DNA from: Bacilli bacterium
Lineage (GTDB): Bacteria; Bacillota_I; Bacilli_A; RFN20; CAG-288
DNA length: 64,000 nt
Assembly: GCA_022652945.1 (NCBI GenBank)
Contig: JALCRV010000005.1
Span: 19,512-83,511 of the forward strand
Direction of reading: 5' to 3'
The translations under genes and the position numbers were made by a program. The notes beneath the pieces were generated by a model. It had not been told where the DNA came from, ran no database searches, and saw only the letters and a list, made by a program, of their open reading frames with translations. Every line of letters starts with the position of its first letter. Within the stretch, counting starts at the first letter, position 1. This document shows positions 52,884-62,762 of this stretch, piece by piece.

Positions 52884-53372
52884 CTATTTTTTCATGACGA
52901 GGACACTAGCGAAGCAACCGATGGCTTTTTGTTCACCGATGGCATCAAGTCCTTCATTGGTCCCTGCTTTAAGGGAGACATTAGATATTTCCGTCTTTAA
53001 CTCCTGAGCCAGATTAGCGCGAATCTTTTCGATAAACGGCCTGAGTTTCGGTTTTTCAAGAATTACGGAGATATCAACGTTAGAGACCTGATAGCCTTTT
53101 TCGGAAATTAAGCTTAAGGCTTTCTTCAGAATGAGAGAGGAATCCATGCCTTCCGTTTTTGAATCCTCCGGAGGAAAATAAGTCCCTAAGTCACCTAAAG
53201 CCAAGCTTCCTAAAAGGGCTTCAGCTAAGGCGTGATAAACGACATCTCCATCCGAATGGGCTTCGGTCTTATAAGCACACGGGATCTTAATCCCACCTAA
53301 AAGTATGCCATCTCCTTCGCTAAGGCGATGGACATCGTAGGCGCTGCCGATTCTGAAAAGAGAAGAAGACAT
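52884..53372 (-). CDS. ispF: 2-C-methyl-D-erythritol 2,4-cyclodiphosphate synthase
   Basis: MEP-pathway enzyme of isoprenoid synthesis, 162 residues. Metal ligands are in GSAYDVHRL (DxH) and the substrate loop AHSDGDVVYHALAEALLGSLALGD is intact; the C-terminal LKAGTNEGLDAIGE motif is present. Three bases separate it from ychF. It shows the cell makes isoprenoids by the MEP route, needed for undecaprenyl carriers and for the dimethylallyl donor used by MiaA. Confidence 0.96.
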   Translation of the reverse strand: MSSSLFRIGSAYDVHRLSEGDGILLGGIKIPCAYKTEAHSDGDVVYHALAEALLGSLALGDLGTYFPPEDSKTEGMDSSLILKKALSLISEKGYQVSNVDISVILEKPKLRPFIEKIRANLAQELKTEISNVSLKAGTNEGLDAIGEQKAIGCFASVLVMKK

Positions 53373-53375
53373 CGA

Positions 53376-54497
53376 TTATTTTCCTTGATCTTTCACAACG
53401 TTGAATTTAATAAAGAGAATATCGCCATCTTTCACAACGTAGTCTTTACCCTGAGTCATGATCTTCCCGGCAGCCTTCAAGGCTAACTCGGTCTGATATT
53501 TATCAATATCATCATAAGAATAGACTTCGGCTTTGATAAAGCCCTTTTGGAAATCGGTATGGATGATACCGGCGCATTCCGGAGCGGTCATGCCTTCATG
53601 GAAGGTCCAAGCTCTGACTTCATCAGGGCCGACCGTGAAGAAAGTACGTAAACCGAGAAGATGATAAGAAGCTCTGGCGACTTTTTCCAGGCCCGATTCA
53701 TTTGTCCCGAGCATCGAAAGATATTCATTTCTTTCCTTCTCGGACAGCGGGGCTAAGTCTTCTTCGACTTTTGCGCAGACCGGAATCGAGACACAGTGCT
53801 CCTTAGCGGCGAAATCTTCAACTACTTTATAGTTTTTATCCCCATCCGGGTTGGCGTAAGCTTCTTCAGAAACGTTGCCGACATAAATAACAGGTTTTAA
53901 AGTCAGAAGGTTCAAAGGCTCCAGATACTTCAGCTCTTCAGGAGACAGCGGAATATCCCTGACCATCGTCCCTTGATTCATTATCGGGAGGATCTTATCG
54001 ATCACCGCTAACTCAGCTAAGCCATCTTTATCTTTAGTAGCTACAGCCTTCTTGGCGTTCTTTTCTCTTCTCTTCGTCACCTGATCGATATCCGACATCA
54101 CCAATTCAAAATCGATGGTCTCGATATCTCTTAAAGGATCGACGCTGCCTTCGACATGGATGATATCCGGATCTTCAAAGCAGCGAACGACATGGACAAT
54201 CGCATCGCAGTTGCGGATGTTTCCGAGGAATTGGTTTCCGAGGCCTTCACCTTTAGAAGCTCCCTTAACCAAGCCGGCGATATCGGTGAATTCGAAAGTC
54301 GCTCTGACTTGCGATTTGGGATTGAACAGACTCACCAAACGGTCGAATCTCTTATCCTTGACTTCGACGATCCCAGTGTTGGGATTGATCGTGGCGAAGG
54401 GGTAGTTTTCCGCGATGACGTGCGAATTAGTAATAGCGTTAAAAAGAGTGGATTTGCCAACATTAGGCATTCCGACGATACCAGCTTTAAGTGACAT
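53376..54497 (-). CDS. ychF: Ribosome-binding ATPase YchF
   Basis: Obg-family P-loop NTPase of 373 residues that binds ATP rather than GTP. P-loop [14 protein letters not shown] (residue 8), [16 protein letters not shown] (G3), the NxxE-type specificity site NVSEE in place of NKxD, and a C-terminal TGS domain ending in [15 protein letters not shown]. Promoter TTGAGA-17-TAAAAT lies upstream with a GGAGA ribosome site. It heads an operon with ispF, argS and rpoE. Confidence 0.96.
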   Translation of the reverse strand: MSLKAGIVGMPNVGKSTLFNAITNSHVIAENYPFATINPNTGIVEVKDKRFDRLVSLFNPKSQVRATFEFTDIAGLVKGASKGEGLGNQFLGNIRNCDAIVHVVRCFEDPDIIHVEGSVDPLRDIETIDFELVMSDIDQVTKRREKNAKKAVATKDKDGLAELAVIDKILPIMNQGTMVRDIPLSPEELKYLEPLNLLTLKPVIYVGNVSEEAYANPDGDKNYKVVEDFAAKEHCVSIPVCAKVEEDLAPLSEKERNEYLSMLGTNESGLEKVARASYHLLGLRTFFTVGPDEVRAWTFHEGMTAPECAGIIHTDFQKGFIKAEVYSYDDIDKYQTELALKAAGKIMTQGKDYVVKDGDILFIKFNVVKDQGK

Positions 54498-54537
54498 TTT
54501 TTATTTTTATCTCCGAATTTAATATTTCAGCAAAAGG

Positions 54538-54566
54538 ATTTTACCATAGCGAGGAGGTTTTCTCAA
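54538..54566 (-). promoter_or_regulatory. Promoter of the ychF-ispF-argS-rpoE operon
   Basis: Minus strand TTGAGA (54566-54561), 17-base spacer, TAAAAT (54543-54538). Confidence 0.75.
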
Positions 54567-54577
54567 TCGAACGAATA

Positions 54578-54604
54578 AGAAAAACTCCCCGCCGAAGCGA
54601 GGAG
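54578..54604 (-). terminator. Terminator of the cold-shock gene
   Basis: 8-bp stem CTCCTCGC/GCGGGGAG (one mismatch) closed by a TTCG tetraloop, then TTTTT on the minus strand. Confidence 0.85.
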
Positions 54605-54645
54605 AAAGTTATCTTTTTTGTTTTACCAAAGTGATTAAACGATGG

Positions 54646-54882
54646 TTATTTAGCCTGGTCAGCAGGAGTGGCAGCAGCATCCGACGCAATCTTCTTGACG
54701 TTGGAAGCTCTCAGACCACGCTCGGAATTCTCGACGTCGAACTCGACTTTCTCGCCTTCCGCAGCGGTCTTGTAGCCATCCATAACCAGGGCTGAATAGT
54801 GGAAGAAGACATCAGACCCATCCTCAGCGCGGATGAATCCAAAGCCCTTTTCCTTGTTGAACATCTTAACAGTACCCTTCAT
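54646..54882 (-). CDS. csp: Cold-shock-domain RNA chaperone
   Basis: A 78-residue OB-fold protein with RNP-1 KGFGFIRAED and RNP-2 DVFFHYSAL, and core GTVKMFNKEKGFGF at the start. It melts RNA secondary structure. A 12-residue Ala/Asp/Pro tail (DAAATPADQAK) is not part of the fold. Its leader carries an inverted repeat at 54900-54920. Monocistronic, with a TTCG-loop terminator. Confidence 0.96.
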   Translation of the reverse strand: MKGTVKMFNKEKGFGFIRAEDGSDVFFHYSALVMDGYKTAAEGEKVEFDVENSERGLRASNVKKIASDAAATPADQAK

Positions 54883-54899
54883 GGAAAAAGCCTTTCATA

Positions 54900-54920
54900 G
54901 CACCTAGATATCCTAGGCAC
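54900..54920 (-). repeat. Inverted repeat in the cold-shock leader
   Basis: The 21-base element (arms GTGCCTAG and CTAGGTGC with two G-T pairs, 5-base centre) lies 18 bases before the ATG, so it may be an mRNA hairpin or an operator. Confidence 0.5.
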
Positions 54921-55060
54921 GTGTATACTATATCACAACTAGCGGAAAAGTGCATAATTATTTCTTTCTTAGCTACCAGTTAAGCCCACATCTGGGCATT
55001 TTTTAAAATTCCTTTTGAAAATTTAGGGGCTTGACTGATTTACCGACTGCCCAATATTAA

Positions 55061-57877
55061 TTAATTATTGTGACGTTTAAACTCGAGAGCAATCTTTATA
55101 GAAGCAAGCGCCCCCGCTAAGAGAGTTAAAAGCAAAGCCGCCACGAAATTAATCACGAACATTTCTGGAGCGAAGGGAGTAAAGACCACCCCCAGTTCTG
55201 CTTCAAGACTCTTACCGAAAAAGATACTAAAGATAAATAAGGATATGGAGGAAGATAAATAGGCGGCTAGGCAGATTAGGAAACTCACGCCCCAATAGTA
55301 ATCGATGATTTCCCTTGTAAAGAATCCTAAAGCTCCCATCATCTCAATTCGATTAGAGCCATCGTTGACAAATAAGAAAATCACTAGGCAAAGAAGGACG
55401 GATGCAATCAAGGCGGAGAAAAAAGAGAAAGCCGCCAGCCCTTTCTCGATATATCCGATTAAGTCATCGATCGTCTGCGACATTTTTAAGACCGGCAAGG
55501 AGAATTTGTATTCCGGGTAGTCTTCTGTCAGTTGATTAAGCACCCCATCTAACAGATATTCGCTTTTAAAAGCAATCAGGACCTTATTGATAACCCCGGT
55601 CTCTAAAGGCAGATCGAATTGGTCTTCTTCTAAAGCAGTTAAAAAACGCGGATTTTGGTATATGGCGTTGGTGTCGTCTTCAACAATGCCGGTGATCTTC
55701 ACTTCTCCGTCTTTGAAGATATTCTTAAAGCCTCCATCCAAGAACTCCGTCTGGGTCAAGCAACTTAAACACAAAGGCTGATTAAGACATTTACGTTCCC
55801 AGCCATCTTCAAAAAGAGCCTGAGCCAAAGATGATGAGATTAAGACTTCAGAAAAATCCGAAGGGATTTCCCCACGCAATAAGTTTGGATAAGATAAGTA
55901 CGGCTTAAAGATCAGAGGGTTTTTCTGAGTACCTGATAAGTCTCCCATAACGACACCTTTTGAAAAAACAATCGTAGAACCCTGAAAACCGTGCAGATCG
56001 AATTTAGCTTCATAATTAAAATCCGCAATCTGATTCAAAAGATCTCTTTTGGACGAAACATAAACCGGTCGAAGAAACCCTCCCGTATATCCTTGATCAG
56101 CAAAATAATAAAAAGAATCGGATAAGCTAAAGGTCTTAATGTATTTCCGATATTGCTGGATGATACTGTAAACTTCGGAATAATAAATTCCCTTTTCCGC
56201 TTCTTGGAAGACCTGAATCCTTCCCGCAGTTAAAGGGTCATCTTTCTGATAATAACAAGTTAGTTCATCCTTCAGATTGCGGTAACAAACCTCCTTGAAG
56301 GTTTTAGAGGCGGCGGCTTTTTCCAGGAAATCTCGTTTTTTATCAGGATTTGCTAAAAGTACATATGATTTAAAAACTGTCCACGGATTTTCAAAGGGAC
56401 CTTTGGGGGATAGGACTGTTTTAAATCTCATCTGTTCTTCAATCAGGTTTTCTTCAAAAAGAGGATCGGTATGGATAATCTTTGTTTTCACGGTCGGGAT
56501 GACTCTTTTAACTTTAAAAATCAATTCCAAGGCATAACCAAAAGCGGAGGCTTGTAAGTCCAGGTGCAGTTGTAAGCCCTGGGAAGAAATATAAGAATTG
56601 ACTTCTCCGGTCGGATTATCCTTCCTTAGATTCAAAAAATCACAAAGGAAAGACATATCATATAATGAAAGGCCTAAACCAATTTCCTCATAACTTAACG
56701 AAAGATTGCTGAAATATTTAGCATTTTCACCCAGCTCCTTATAGTAAGTGAATTCGCCGAAATTCCTTAAGGATAAAGAATTCATCGTTAAAGTCGTAAA
56801 ACCAGATTTAAAATATGCTCGGTTTTCATTAACGAAAGTATTTTCGTAATTCAGGTTGTAATAGGTCCCAACCCCGTAGATATCTTCCGAATATTCCTTC
56901 GACAAAGAAACCGCTACAGGATAATCCAAAGAGAGATAATCGCTATTTTCAATTGTCTTTTCCCTTCTTTGGACTAACATCGTATTTCGTTCAGCGCTTT
57001 GGGAGAGATAGTTAGTAAGACTGGAAGAGATCCCAGAAGAAATCAAGGAAATCAGACCTAAAGAAATCAAAGCGAGAGAAGAAGCAAAAGAAGAAAAGAG
57101 CGCATGCTTTTTGTTCCTTAATAACATCTTAAAAGCGGAAGGAATGATTTTATGAAAACCGTAATGGCTGCGCGGAGAAGAAATAATATCCTTTTTCTTT
57201 TCCGGATTCAGCTTTCCGGCTCTATAAGAGAGCTTACCGTCTCGAAAGGTCAGAACATTATCATCTTTTGAAATCTCGCTTACGTTATGGGTGATGACTA
57301 TAACCAAAGCGGAAGAAGAAAGTTCTTTAAATAAAGAGGTGAATCTGAGTCTCATTTTTCTATCTAAAGGACCGAGCGGCTCATCGAGCATCAGAATGGC
57401 GTAATCTTTAATGATCGCTCTAGCTAAACTGACTCTTTTAATTTCGCCACCAGATAGACTGGAGCATTTTTCTTTCAGCAGATCGCGGATTGAAAGAGTC
57501 TTGGAGACAGCATCCAACCGGTTCCTTTTCTCCTCCTCCGTCAGCTGATAGATGGCTAAAGGCAACAGGATATTTTCTTCAACGGTATCCTGGGAAGTAA
57601 CTAAATCCGACTGCATTGAGACAGAAAGCACATCACGGTAAAGCATGCTCTTTTCTTTTTGAGAAAAAGAAGATAGTTCCTTGCCTTGAAAGAGAATGCT
57701 TCCTTGATAATTATTCAAGAATCCAGAGATAAGCTTTAGAAACGTAGATTTCCCGCTTCCCGATTCTCCGACGATATAAAAAAGACCGCTCGAAGGAAAG
57801 GAAAACGAGACATCTTTAATAACATTAGATTCGCTTCCTTTATAGGCGAAGGAGAGATTGTTGATTTGAATCATCAT
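55061..57877 (-). CDS. ABC transporter ATPase-permease fusion (FtsX-like), second pair, member 2
   Basis: A 938-residue fusion: ATPase domain residues 1-225 (GESGSGKST, LSGGEIKR, Walker B ILMLDEPLGPLD), one helix about 263-287, an external domain of about 540 residues, and three C-terminal helices from about 830 (FSFFSALIASVLLCLVIFLFV, VSFLICLAAYLSSSISLFIF, NFVAALLLTLLAGALASI). The Walker B is followed by GPLD, not GNLD. It overlaps the upstream gene by 4 bases and together they likely form a heterodimer. Cargo is unknown; related pairs serve lipid or peptide export and envelope stress. Confidence 0.92.
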   Translation of the reverse strand: MMIQINNLSFAYKGSESNVIKDVSFSFPSSGLFYIVGESGSGKSTFLKLISGFLNNYQGSILFQGKELSSFSQKEKSMLYRDVLSVSMQSDLVTSQDTVEENILLPLAIYQLTEEEKRNRLDAVSKTLSIRDLLKEKCSSLSGGEIKRVSLARAIIKDYAILMLDEPLGPLDRKMRLRFTSLFKELSSSALVIVITHNVSEISKDDNVLTFRDGKLSYRAGKLNPEKKKDIISSPRSHYGFHKIIPSAFKMLLRNKKHALFSSFASSLALISLGLISLISSGISSSLTNYLSQSAERNTMLVQRREKTIENSDYLSLDYPVAVSLSKEYSEDIYGVGTYYNLNYENTFVNENRAYFKSGFTTLTMNSLSLRNFGEFTYYKELGENAKYFSNLSLSYEEIGLGLSLYDMSFLCDFLNLRKDNPTGEVNSYISSQGLQLHLDLQASAFGYALELIFKVKRVIPTVKTKIIHTDPLFEENLIEEQMRFKTVLSPKGPFENPWTVFKSYVLLANPDKKRDFLEKAAASKTFKEVCYRNLKDELTCYYQKDDPLTAGRIQVFQEAEKGIYYSEVYSIIQQYRKYIKTFSLSDSFYYFADQGYTGGFLRPVYVSSKRDLLNQIADFNYEAKFDLHGFQGSTIVFSKGVVMGDLSGTQKNPLIFKPYLSYPNLLRGEIPSDFSEVLISSSLAQALFEDGWERKCLNQPLCLSCLTQTEFLDGGFKNIFKDGEVKITGIVEDDTNAIYQNPRFLTALEEDQFDLPLETGVINKVLIAFKSEYLLDGVLNQLTEDYPEYKFSLPVLKMSQTIDDLIGYIEKGLAAFSFFSALIASVLLCLVIFLFVNDGSNRIEMMGALGFFTREIIDYYWGVSFLICLAAYLSSSISLFIFSIFFGKSLEAELGVVFTPFAPEMFVINFVAALLLTLLAGALASIKIALEFKRHNN

Positions 57878-59874
57878 TCGCCTTTCAATGACAGAACTAA
57901 ATCCGTCGAATAAATCGGCCTTAAAGGAATCTCACCTGAAAAATAGGCGAATAAATAAGCCAGACAAGGCATTAAAGCCCAAATCCATAAATCCGCGAAG
58001 GGCTTCAAAAAGGCCTCAAGTCCATAAAAGATCAGAAGTTTATTTCCGACAAAGATAAAAAGCAAAGCAAAAAAAGCGGAAAGAACAATTAAAGAAAAAC
58101 TAAAAATAAAGATCTGGCCTAAGCCAATGCGGAAGAAATCCTGCTTAGAAATGTGAAAAGATAAGTAGACCGCCATCTCTTCTCTTTTTTGACGATAGAT
58201 ATTTTCAATTACCACTTGTTCTAATAAAAAAGAACAGACTAAAGCCAGAACAATAAAAATAACGACAATCTCGGAAAAGGAAGAAATGATATCCTCTAAG
58301 GAGACAGTCATTTCCAAAGGAAGACTGAAAAGATCGATGTTAGGAAAGGATTCATCGATGGCGTTTTTTAACACCAAAGGATCAGGGGTAAAGGCCACGC
58401 TTTTAAAAGCTGTGAGTTCATCATCATCGTCAGAAAGAAAGCCCATCCTTTCTTTTAAAGTTATTTGAGTCGAAAAGGTTCTTGAGGCATTCTTCAAAAG
58501 AACAGGGTTTAAATAATCTGCCATTTTTCCATAGTCATAATAAATGGAAGCTCTCGACAGCAAGTTTTTTTCCTTAGAAATGCCGACGATTTTGAAGGAA
58601 AAATCAAAAGAAAGGATATCGTGGACTTCCTGACCGTAATATGTGGTTCGAACATCGACATCATTCTTTACATTAATCAGATTCCCAATTCCGATTTTTT
58701 CTTTCGAAAGGCTTAAAAAGGCTTCGTTAACTACGACTTCCGACCAAAGAGCAGGAATCCTGCCTTCCTTTAAGCGAGAGGAAGAAGGAAAAGAGGGGGT
58801 TAGAAAGCAGTTTTCTTCAAGAAAATTGCCTTGAACTGCCACGTTGGGGAAGGATGGCAACAAGAAATCAAGACATGGATAAAAAACAGCAGTTGGCTGA
58901 ACTTCATTTAAGGCCATCTGATTATTGCTAGACAGGCGGACCTTTTTTAAAAGATCCATCTCTTGCCCCGGAATATCGTAATGCCGGTTTTCAGTTAAAG
59001 AAAGGCAGGTATAATCAAAACAATCCCTTCCTAATGACTCGATGCTCTTCTTACCACCGGTATTTAGACTTACCAGCATCATAATCAGCCCCAAACAGAT
59101 AGAGGTGAAAAGAAGAGAAGAAATAATGGTCAGAAAACGACTCTTCAGAAAAGAAAAAGCTAATTGGATATTGTCCGCTATCTTGATATGCCCTTTAGAG
59201 AATTCTTGCTCCTCGTCAGCAGTCTTATATTCAGCCTTGGAAGATTTCAGCTTTTTTAGTAATCCGGAATCAATCGTAAAAACCTCCTCGGAGAAATCGA
59301 AGGCCAATTTTTCATTATGAGTAACGATTATTATCAATCTATCTTGACTGAGTTTTTTAAAAATCCCCATCATTTCGGAGGAATTTTCGCTATCTAAGGA
59401 ACCGGTCGGCTCATCCGCGAGAATGATCTGATTATCTAAGGCTAATCCTCGAGCTAAGCTTACCCTGGCTTTTTGACCACCTGACAATTGATCGATTTTT
59501 CTTTCTGAAAAATCCTCAAGACCTACCAAGGCCAAGCATTCCTTTGCTTTTTCATGTGCTTTAAAAAAAGAGCAGCCGTAGATAACCAAAGGCAAAGAGA
59601 CATTATCGATGACACTTAAATGATCGATTAAATATAGATTTTGAAAAATAAAGCCGACCTGTTGAATCGGGCAGCCCCATTTGACTTCCCCTTCATAGGA
59701 AGTCAGATAGCCGCCGAGAATATTCAATAAAGAAGACTTCCCCGAGCCCGATTCTCCAATAATCGAGACTAAACCTTCCGAAGGAAAAACAGCGTTTAAG
59801 TTAGAAAAGATCTCTTTTCTTCTTCCTTCCGATTCAAAGGCAAGACTCAGATTAGCAATTTCTATTGAAGCCAT
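57874..59874 (-). CDS. ABC transporter ATPase-permease fusion (FtsX-like), second pair, member 1
   Basis: A 666-residue fusion, smaller than its partner. ATPase: GESGSGKSS, LSGGQKARVSLARG, ILADEPTGSLD and the H-loop IVTHNEK. One helix at about 245-270, an external domain to about residue 530, and three C-terminal helices (IVVIFIVLALVCSFLLEQV and two following). AGGAAGG precedes the ATG. The arrangement is that of the 41-46 kb pair, but intact and closer to the window's usual base composition. Confidence 0.92.
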   Translation of the reverse strand: MASIEIANLSLAFESEGRRKEIFSNLNAVFPSEGLVSIIGESGSGKSSLLNILGGYLTSYEGEVKWGCPIQQVGFIFQNLYLIDHLSVIDNVSLPLVIYGCSFFKAHEKAKECLALVGLEDFSERKIDQLSGGQKARVSLARGLALDNQIILADEPTGSLDSENSSEMMGIFKKLSQDRLIIIVTHNEKLAFDFSEEVFTIDSGLLKKLKSSKAEYKTADEEQEFSKGHIKIADNIQLAFSFLKSRFLTIISSLLFTSICLGLIMMLVSLNTGGKKSIESLGRDCFDYTCLSLTENRHYDIPGQEMDLLKKVRLSSNNQMALNEVQPTAVFYPCLDFLLPSFPNVAVQGNFLEENCFLTPSFPSSSRLKEGRIPALWSEVVVNEAFLSLSKEKIGIGNLINVKNDVDVRTTYYGQEVHDILSFDFSFKIVGISKEKNLLSRASIYYDYGKMADYLNPVLLKNASRTFSTQITLKERMGFLSDDDDELTAFKSVAFTPDPLVLKNAIDESFPNIDLFSLPLEMTVSLEDIISSFSEIVVIFIVLALVCSFLLEQVVIENIYRQKREEMAVYLSFHISKQDFFRIGLGQIFIFSFSLIVLSAFFALLFIFVGNKLLIFYGLEAFLKPFADLWIWALMPCLAYLFAYFSGEIPLRPIYSTDLVLSLKGE

Positions 59875-59967
59875 AAACCTTCCTCAATAGATATCGTCTA
59901 GGGAGAGATTAAAAATTAGGAAATTAAAAAAAGATTACGAATGATGAGAACGAAAGAGACAAAGAGA

Positions 59968-60273
59968 TCAGATTTTTCCTGAAAAGACCATGAATAGCAG
60001 AAAGCCCAATAAAGCCATGAGGATAATCACGAATAAAAGAATGAAGAAAATCTTCAGCCCAGAGACTTTTTCTTCAGTAGGGACGTTCGGAGTAGAATCG
60101 ACATCCACGATGACGCTTTTCTTTTCTTCCTTCTGTTCCTTATAAGGGGCATAGATTCTTTTCGCTAAGGATTCGCTGGACTTTTTATCTTTTAAATCGC
60201 TCGAAAGCGCCTGATTAGAGGTTTCTTCAGAAGAGGGCTTTTGAACTTTATTTTTCTTTTTAAATAGTTTCAT
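59968..60273 (-). CDS. Small protein with C-terminal membrane anchor
   Basis: A 101-residue protein: a lysine/serine/glutamate-rich cytosolic part (1-75) and one hydrophobic helix at about 76-97 ending in SGKI. Topology is tail-anchored. No motif recognised. It begins 3 bases after folD stops, so it is in the fhs-folD operon. A ribosome site overlaps the end of folD (GAGCAGTGAGCA region), modest in strength. Confidence 0.6.
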   Translation of the reverse strand: MKLFKKKNKVQKPSSEETSNQALSSDLKDKKSSESLAKRIYAPYKEQKEEKKSVIVDVDSTPNVPTEEKVSGLKIFFILLFVIILMALLGFLLFMVFSGKI

Positions 60274-60276
60274 TGC

Positions 60277-61083
60277 TCACTGCTCATTTCCATATAGAAG
60301 CTTAAAGGCATTCTCAGCCAAAGCAGCAATGGTTACCGGGCCAACGCCACCGGGAACCGGAGTATAAGCTAAACAATCCGGGATAAAGCCCAAATCACCG
60401 CCACCATCTTCCTGGTAGCCGCAGTCGATAATAATCTGTTGAGGCCTGATATCTTCTTTCTTCACTAAGCCACGGTGGCCCGAAGCCAGAATAATATAAG
60501 TAGATTCTTTCGCTAACTGAGAAATAACTTCCGGTTCAACCTTGGTATGGACGACGCTGACTAAGGCGTCTTTTTTTATCATCATCAAAGCACAAGGCAT
60601 ACCAACACTAACCGAACGGCCGACAATTAAGGCCTTTTGGCCTTTAGGATCAAGATGATAATACTCAAGGATCTTTCTAACCGAGGAAGAAGTGCCAGAG
60701 AGATAGTCTAGATTACCCTTTGTCAGTTTCCCCAGGTTTAAGGAAGTCAGCATATCGGCATCTTTTTCAGGATGAATTAACTCAATCAGTTCTTTTTCTT
60801 CCTTAAAGAGCAAAGGACGGCAAAGAAAAACACTGCCTAATGGATCCCTATTAGCCTCATCGATTGCTTTCTTGGCTTCAAGAGCATCCTTTACAATAAT
60901 CTCTTTGACCTGTTGATTTAAATTCGTCAGCAATTTGCCGATTAATTTAGCATAAGCCCCAGCCTCAAAGGAGGCTTCGTTATAAATAACGTAGCCGGTG
61001 ATCTTCTCCCCTTTGGCAATCCTTTCGCTCAAAGAAGAAAGAATCTGTTGTCTAATTGGCTTGCCAAGAAGTAAATCGGACAT
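60277..61083 (-). CDS. folD: Methylenetetrahydrofolate dehydrogenase/cyclohydrolase (FolD), divergent active site
   Basis: Bifunctional enzyme of one-carbon metabolism, 268 residues. Rossmann motif GRSVSVGMPCALMMI, PVPGGVGPVTIAAL and HPEKDADMLTSLNLGKL identify the family. The catalytic region differs: at the positions of E. coli Y50 and K54 this protein has alanines (KITGYVIYNEASFEAGAYAK), with a lysine one place later; and C replaces Q98 (VFLCRPLLF instead of VQLPLP). The aspartate D121 is kept. The divergence could change the cyclohydrolase step. It lies 6 bases after fhs. Confidence 0.88.
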   Translation of the reverse strand: MSDLLLGKPIRQQILSSLSERIAKGEKITGYVIYNEASFEAGAYAKLIGKLLTNLNQQVKEIIVKDALEAKKAIDEANRDPLGSVFLCRPLLFKEEKELIELIHPEKDADMLTSLNLGKLTKGNLDYLSGTSSSVRKILEYYHLDPKGQKALIVGRSVSVGMPCALMMIKKDALVSVVHTKVEPEVISQLAKESTYIILASGHRGLVKKEDIRPQQIIIDCGYQEDGGGDLGFIPDCLAYTPVPGGVGPVTIAALAENAFKLLYGNEQ

Positions 61084-61089
61084 CTTTCT

Positions 61090-62718
61090 TTACTCTTTTT
61101 CTTCTTCCATCTTCACAGCAGCCGGAACCTTCGGCAGACCCGGCATCGTGACAATAGTTCCCGTGATAGGAATCACAAAATGGGAACCGGCAGCGATATT
61201 GATTGAACGGATGTTGATATCAAAATCCGTAGGTGCTCCAAGGACTTTCGGATCATCAGTCAAAGACATCGGAGTCTTCGCCATGCAGACATAATAATTA
61301 TCGCAGCCCATCTGGTGGCAGAAGGCGAGGTCTTTAAGAGCTTCCGGTGAATAGATAACGTTCTTAGCTCCGTAGATTTCCTTGCAGATCTTCGCAATTT
61401 TATCTTCGATGCTCATATCTAAGGTATAAAGCGGATGGTAATTGGAATCGCCTTCTCTTAAAAGCGCCAAGGCCTTATTAGCGACATCGACAGCGCCCTT
61501 CGCCCCAGCATTGAAGCCATCGTTAAGCGCGTAATCATAATGCCTCTGAGCGCACCAATCTTCCAAAGCCTTCACTTCATCAGGAGTATCAGCGGCGAAT
61601 TTATTGATATTGATCAAAACCGCCATTCCGAATTTCTTCATGTTCTCGACATGCTTTTCCAAATTCGGCAAGCCTTTTAACAGAGCTGGGACATTTTCCT
61701 TATCCAAGTCTTCGAAAGCAACCCCGCCATGTAATTTCAAAGCGCGGATTGTCGCAACCATCACGACCAGATCAGGCTTAAGGCCAGCTTCCTGGCATTT
61801 GATATCCAAAAACTTCTCCGCGCCCAAATCGGAACCGAAGCCCGCTTCGGTCACGACAATATCACCTAAGGCCATAGCGGTCTTAGTAGCGATAATGGAG
61901 TTGCAACCGTGAGCGATATTAGCGAAAGGCCCACCGTGGATAATAGCCGGAGTGTGATTAGAAGTCTGGACAAGATTAGGCTTTAAGGCATCTCTCATCA
62001 GCTTCATAACAGCGTTGGTGACTTTCAGATCCTTGACCGTCACAGGTTTGCCATCGAAGGTATAAGCCACGATCATTCTACCTAACCTGACTTTAAAATC
62101 ATCAGGATCCTTAGCTAAGCAAAGGATCGCCATCATTTCGTGAGCGACCGTGATGACAAAGCCATCTTTGCGAGGAGTCCCGTTAGTGGCTACGCCTTTT
62201 TTGTTAATTGGACCTTGAGCGATTGTGATTTCTCTTAAGGCACGATCATTCATATCCAAAGCCCGCTTATAGACAACTCTTTCCGGATTGATCTGGAGCT
62301 CATTGCCTTGGAAAATGTGGTTATCGATAACCGCAGCAATCAGGTTAATCGAAGAAGTCAAGGCGTGAAGATCGCCAGTAAAATGCAAATTGATATCTTC
62401 CGAAGGTTCGACTGTTACCTTGCCTCCGCCTGTCGCCCCGCCCTTCATCCCGAAGACCGGGCCTAAGGAAGGCTCTCTTAAAGCTACGATCGCTTTATTG
62501 CCAAGCAGAGTCAAAGCATCAGCTAAGGCGATGGAGGTTGTGGTTTTCCCTTCGCCGGCCTTAGTCGGAGTAATCGCCGTCACCAAGATTAACTTTGTTT
62601 TCTTACCAACCGGCGGGACTTTCGGCTCAATCTTCGCTTTGTAATAACCGTAAGGGATAATTTCTTTAGCGGACAAGCCTAATTTCTTCGCAATCTGCGT
62701 GACCTTTAATAACTTCAT
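61090..62718 (-). CDS. fhs: Formate--tetrahydrofolate ligase
   Basis: Makes 10-formyl-THF from formate, THF and ATP; 542 residues. The P-loop-like TPTKAGEGKTTTSIALADAL (near residue 50), GMKGGATGGGK and FANIAHGCNSIIAT motifs are intact. An ATG 12 bases earlier (62730) has the AAAGG site directly against it, so the start at 62718 (AGGATGG 8 bases upstream) is preferred. Paired with folD in one operon. The enzyme is typical of anaerobes that use formate. Confidence 0.95.
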   Translation of the reverse strand: MKLLKVTQIAKKLGLSAKEIIPYGYYKAKIEPKVPPVGKKTKLILVTAITPTKAGEGKTTTSIALADALTLLGNKAIVALREPSLGPVFGMKGGATGGGKVTVEPSEDINLHFTGDLHALTSSINLIAAVIDNHIFQGNELQINPERVVYKRALDMNDRALREITIAQGPINKKGVATNGTPRKDGFVITVAHEMMAILCLAKDPDDFKVRLGRMIVAYTFDGKPVTVKDLKVTNAVMKLMRDALKPNLVQTSNHTPAIIHGGPFANIAHGCNSIIATKTAMALGDIVVTEAGFGSDLGAEKFLDIKCQEAGLKPDLVVMVATIRALKLHGGVAFEDLDKENVPALLKGLPNLEKHVENMKKFGMAVLININKFAADTPDEVKALEDWCAQRHYDYALNDGFNAGAKGAVDVANKALALLREGDSNYHPLYTLDMSIEDKIAKICKEIYGAKNVIYSPEALKDLAFCHQMGCDNYYVCMAKTPMSLTDDPKVLGAPTDFDINIRSINIAAGSHFVIPITGTIVTMPGLPKVPAAVKMEEEKE

Positions 62719-62756
62719 AAGTTTTTCCATCCTTTCGCACTCGTAAACTGATATTA

Positions 62757-62762
62757 ATTATA
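62757..62762 (-). promoter_or_regulatory. Possible -10 box of the fhs operon
   Basis: TATAAT lies at 62762-62757, immediately beside the stop codon of the upstream gene; the -35 (about TCTCAC) is poor. Confidence 0.3.

Noticed and set aside
54984..55004. Plus-strand terminator-like hairpin (GCCCA/TGGGC plus T-run)
   Set aside because: No plus-strand gene ends here; on the minus strand there is no T-run after it, so I could not give it a gene.
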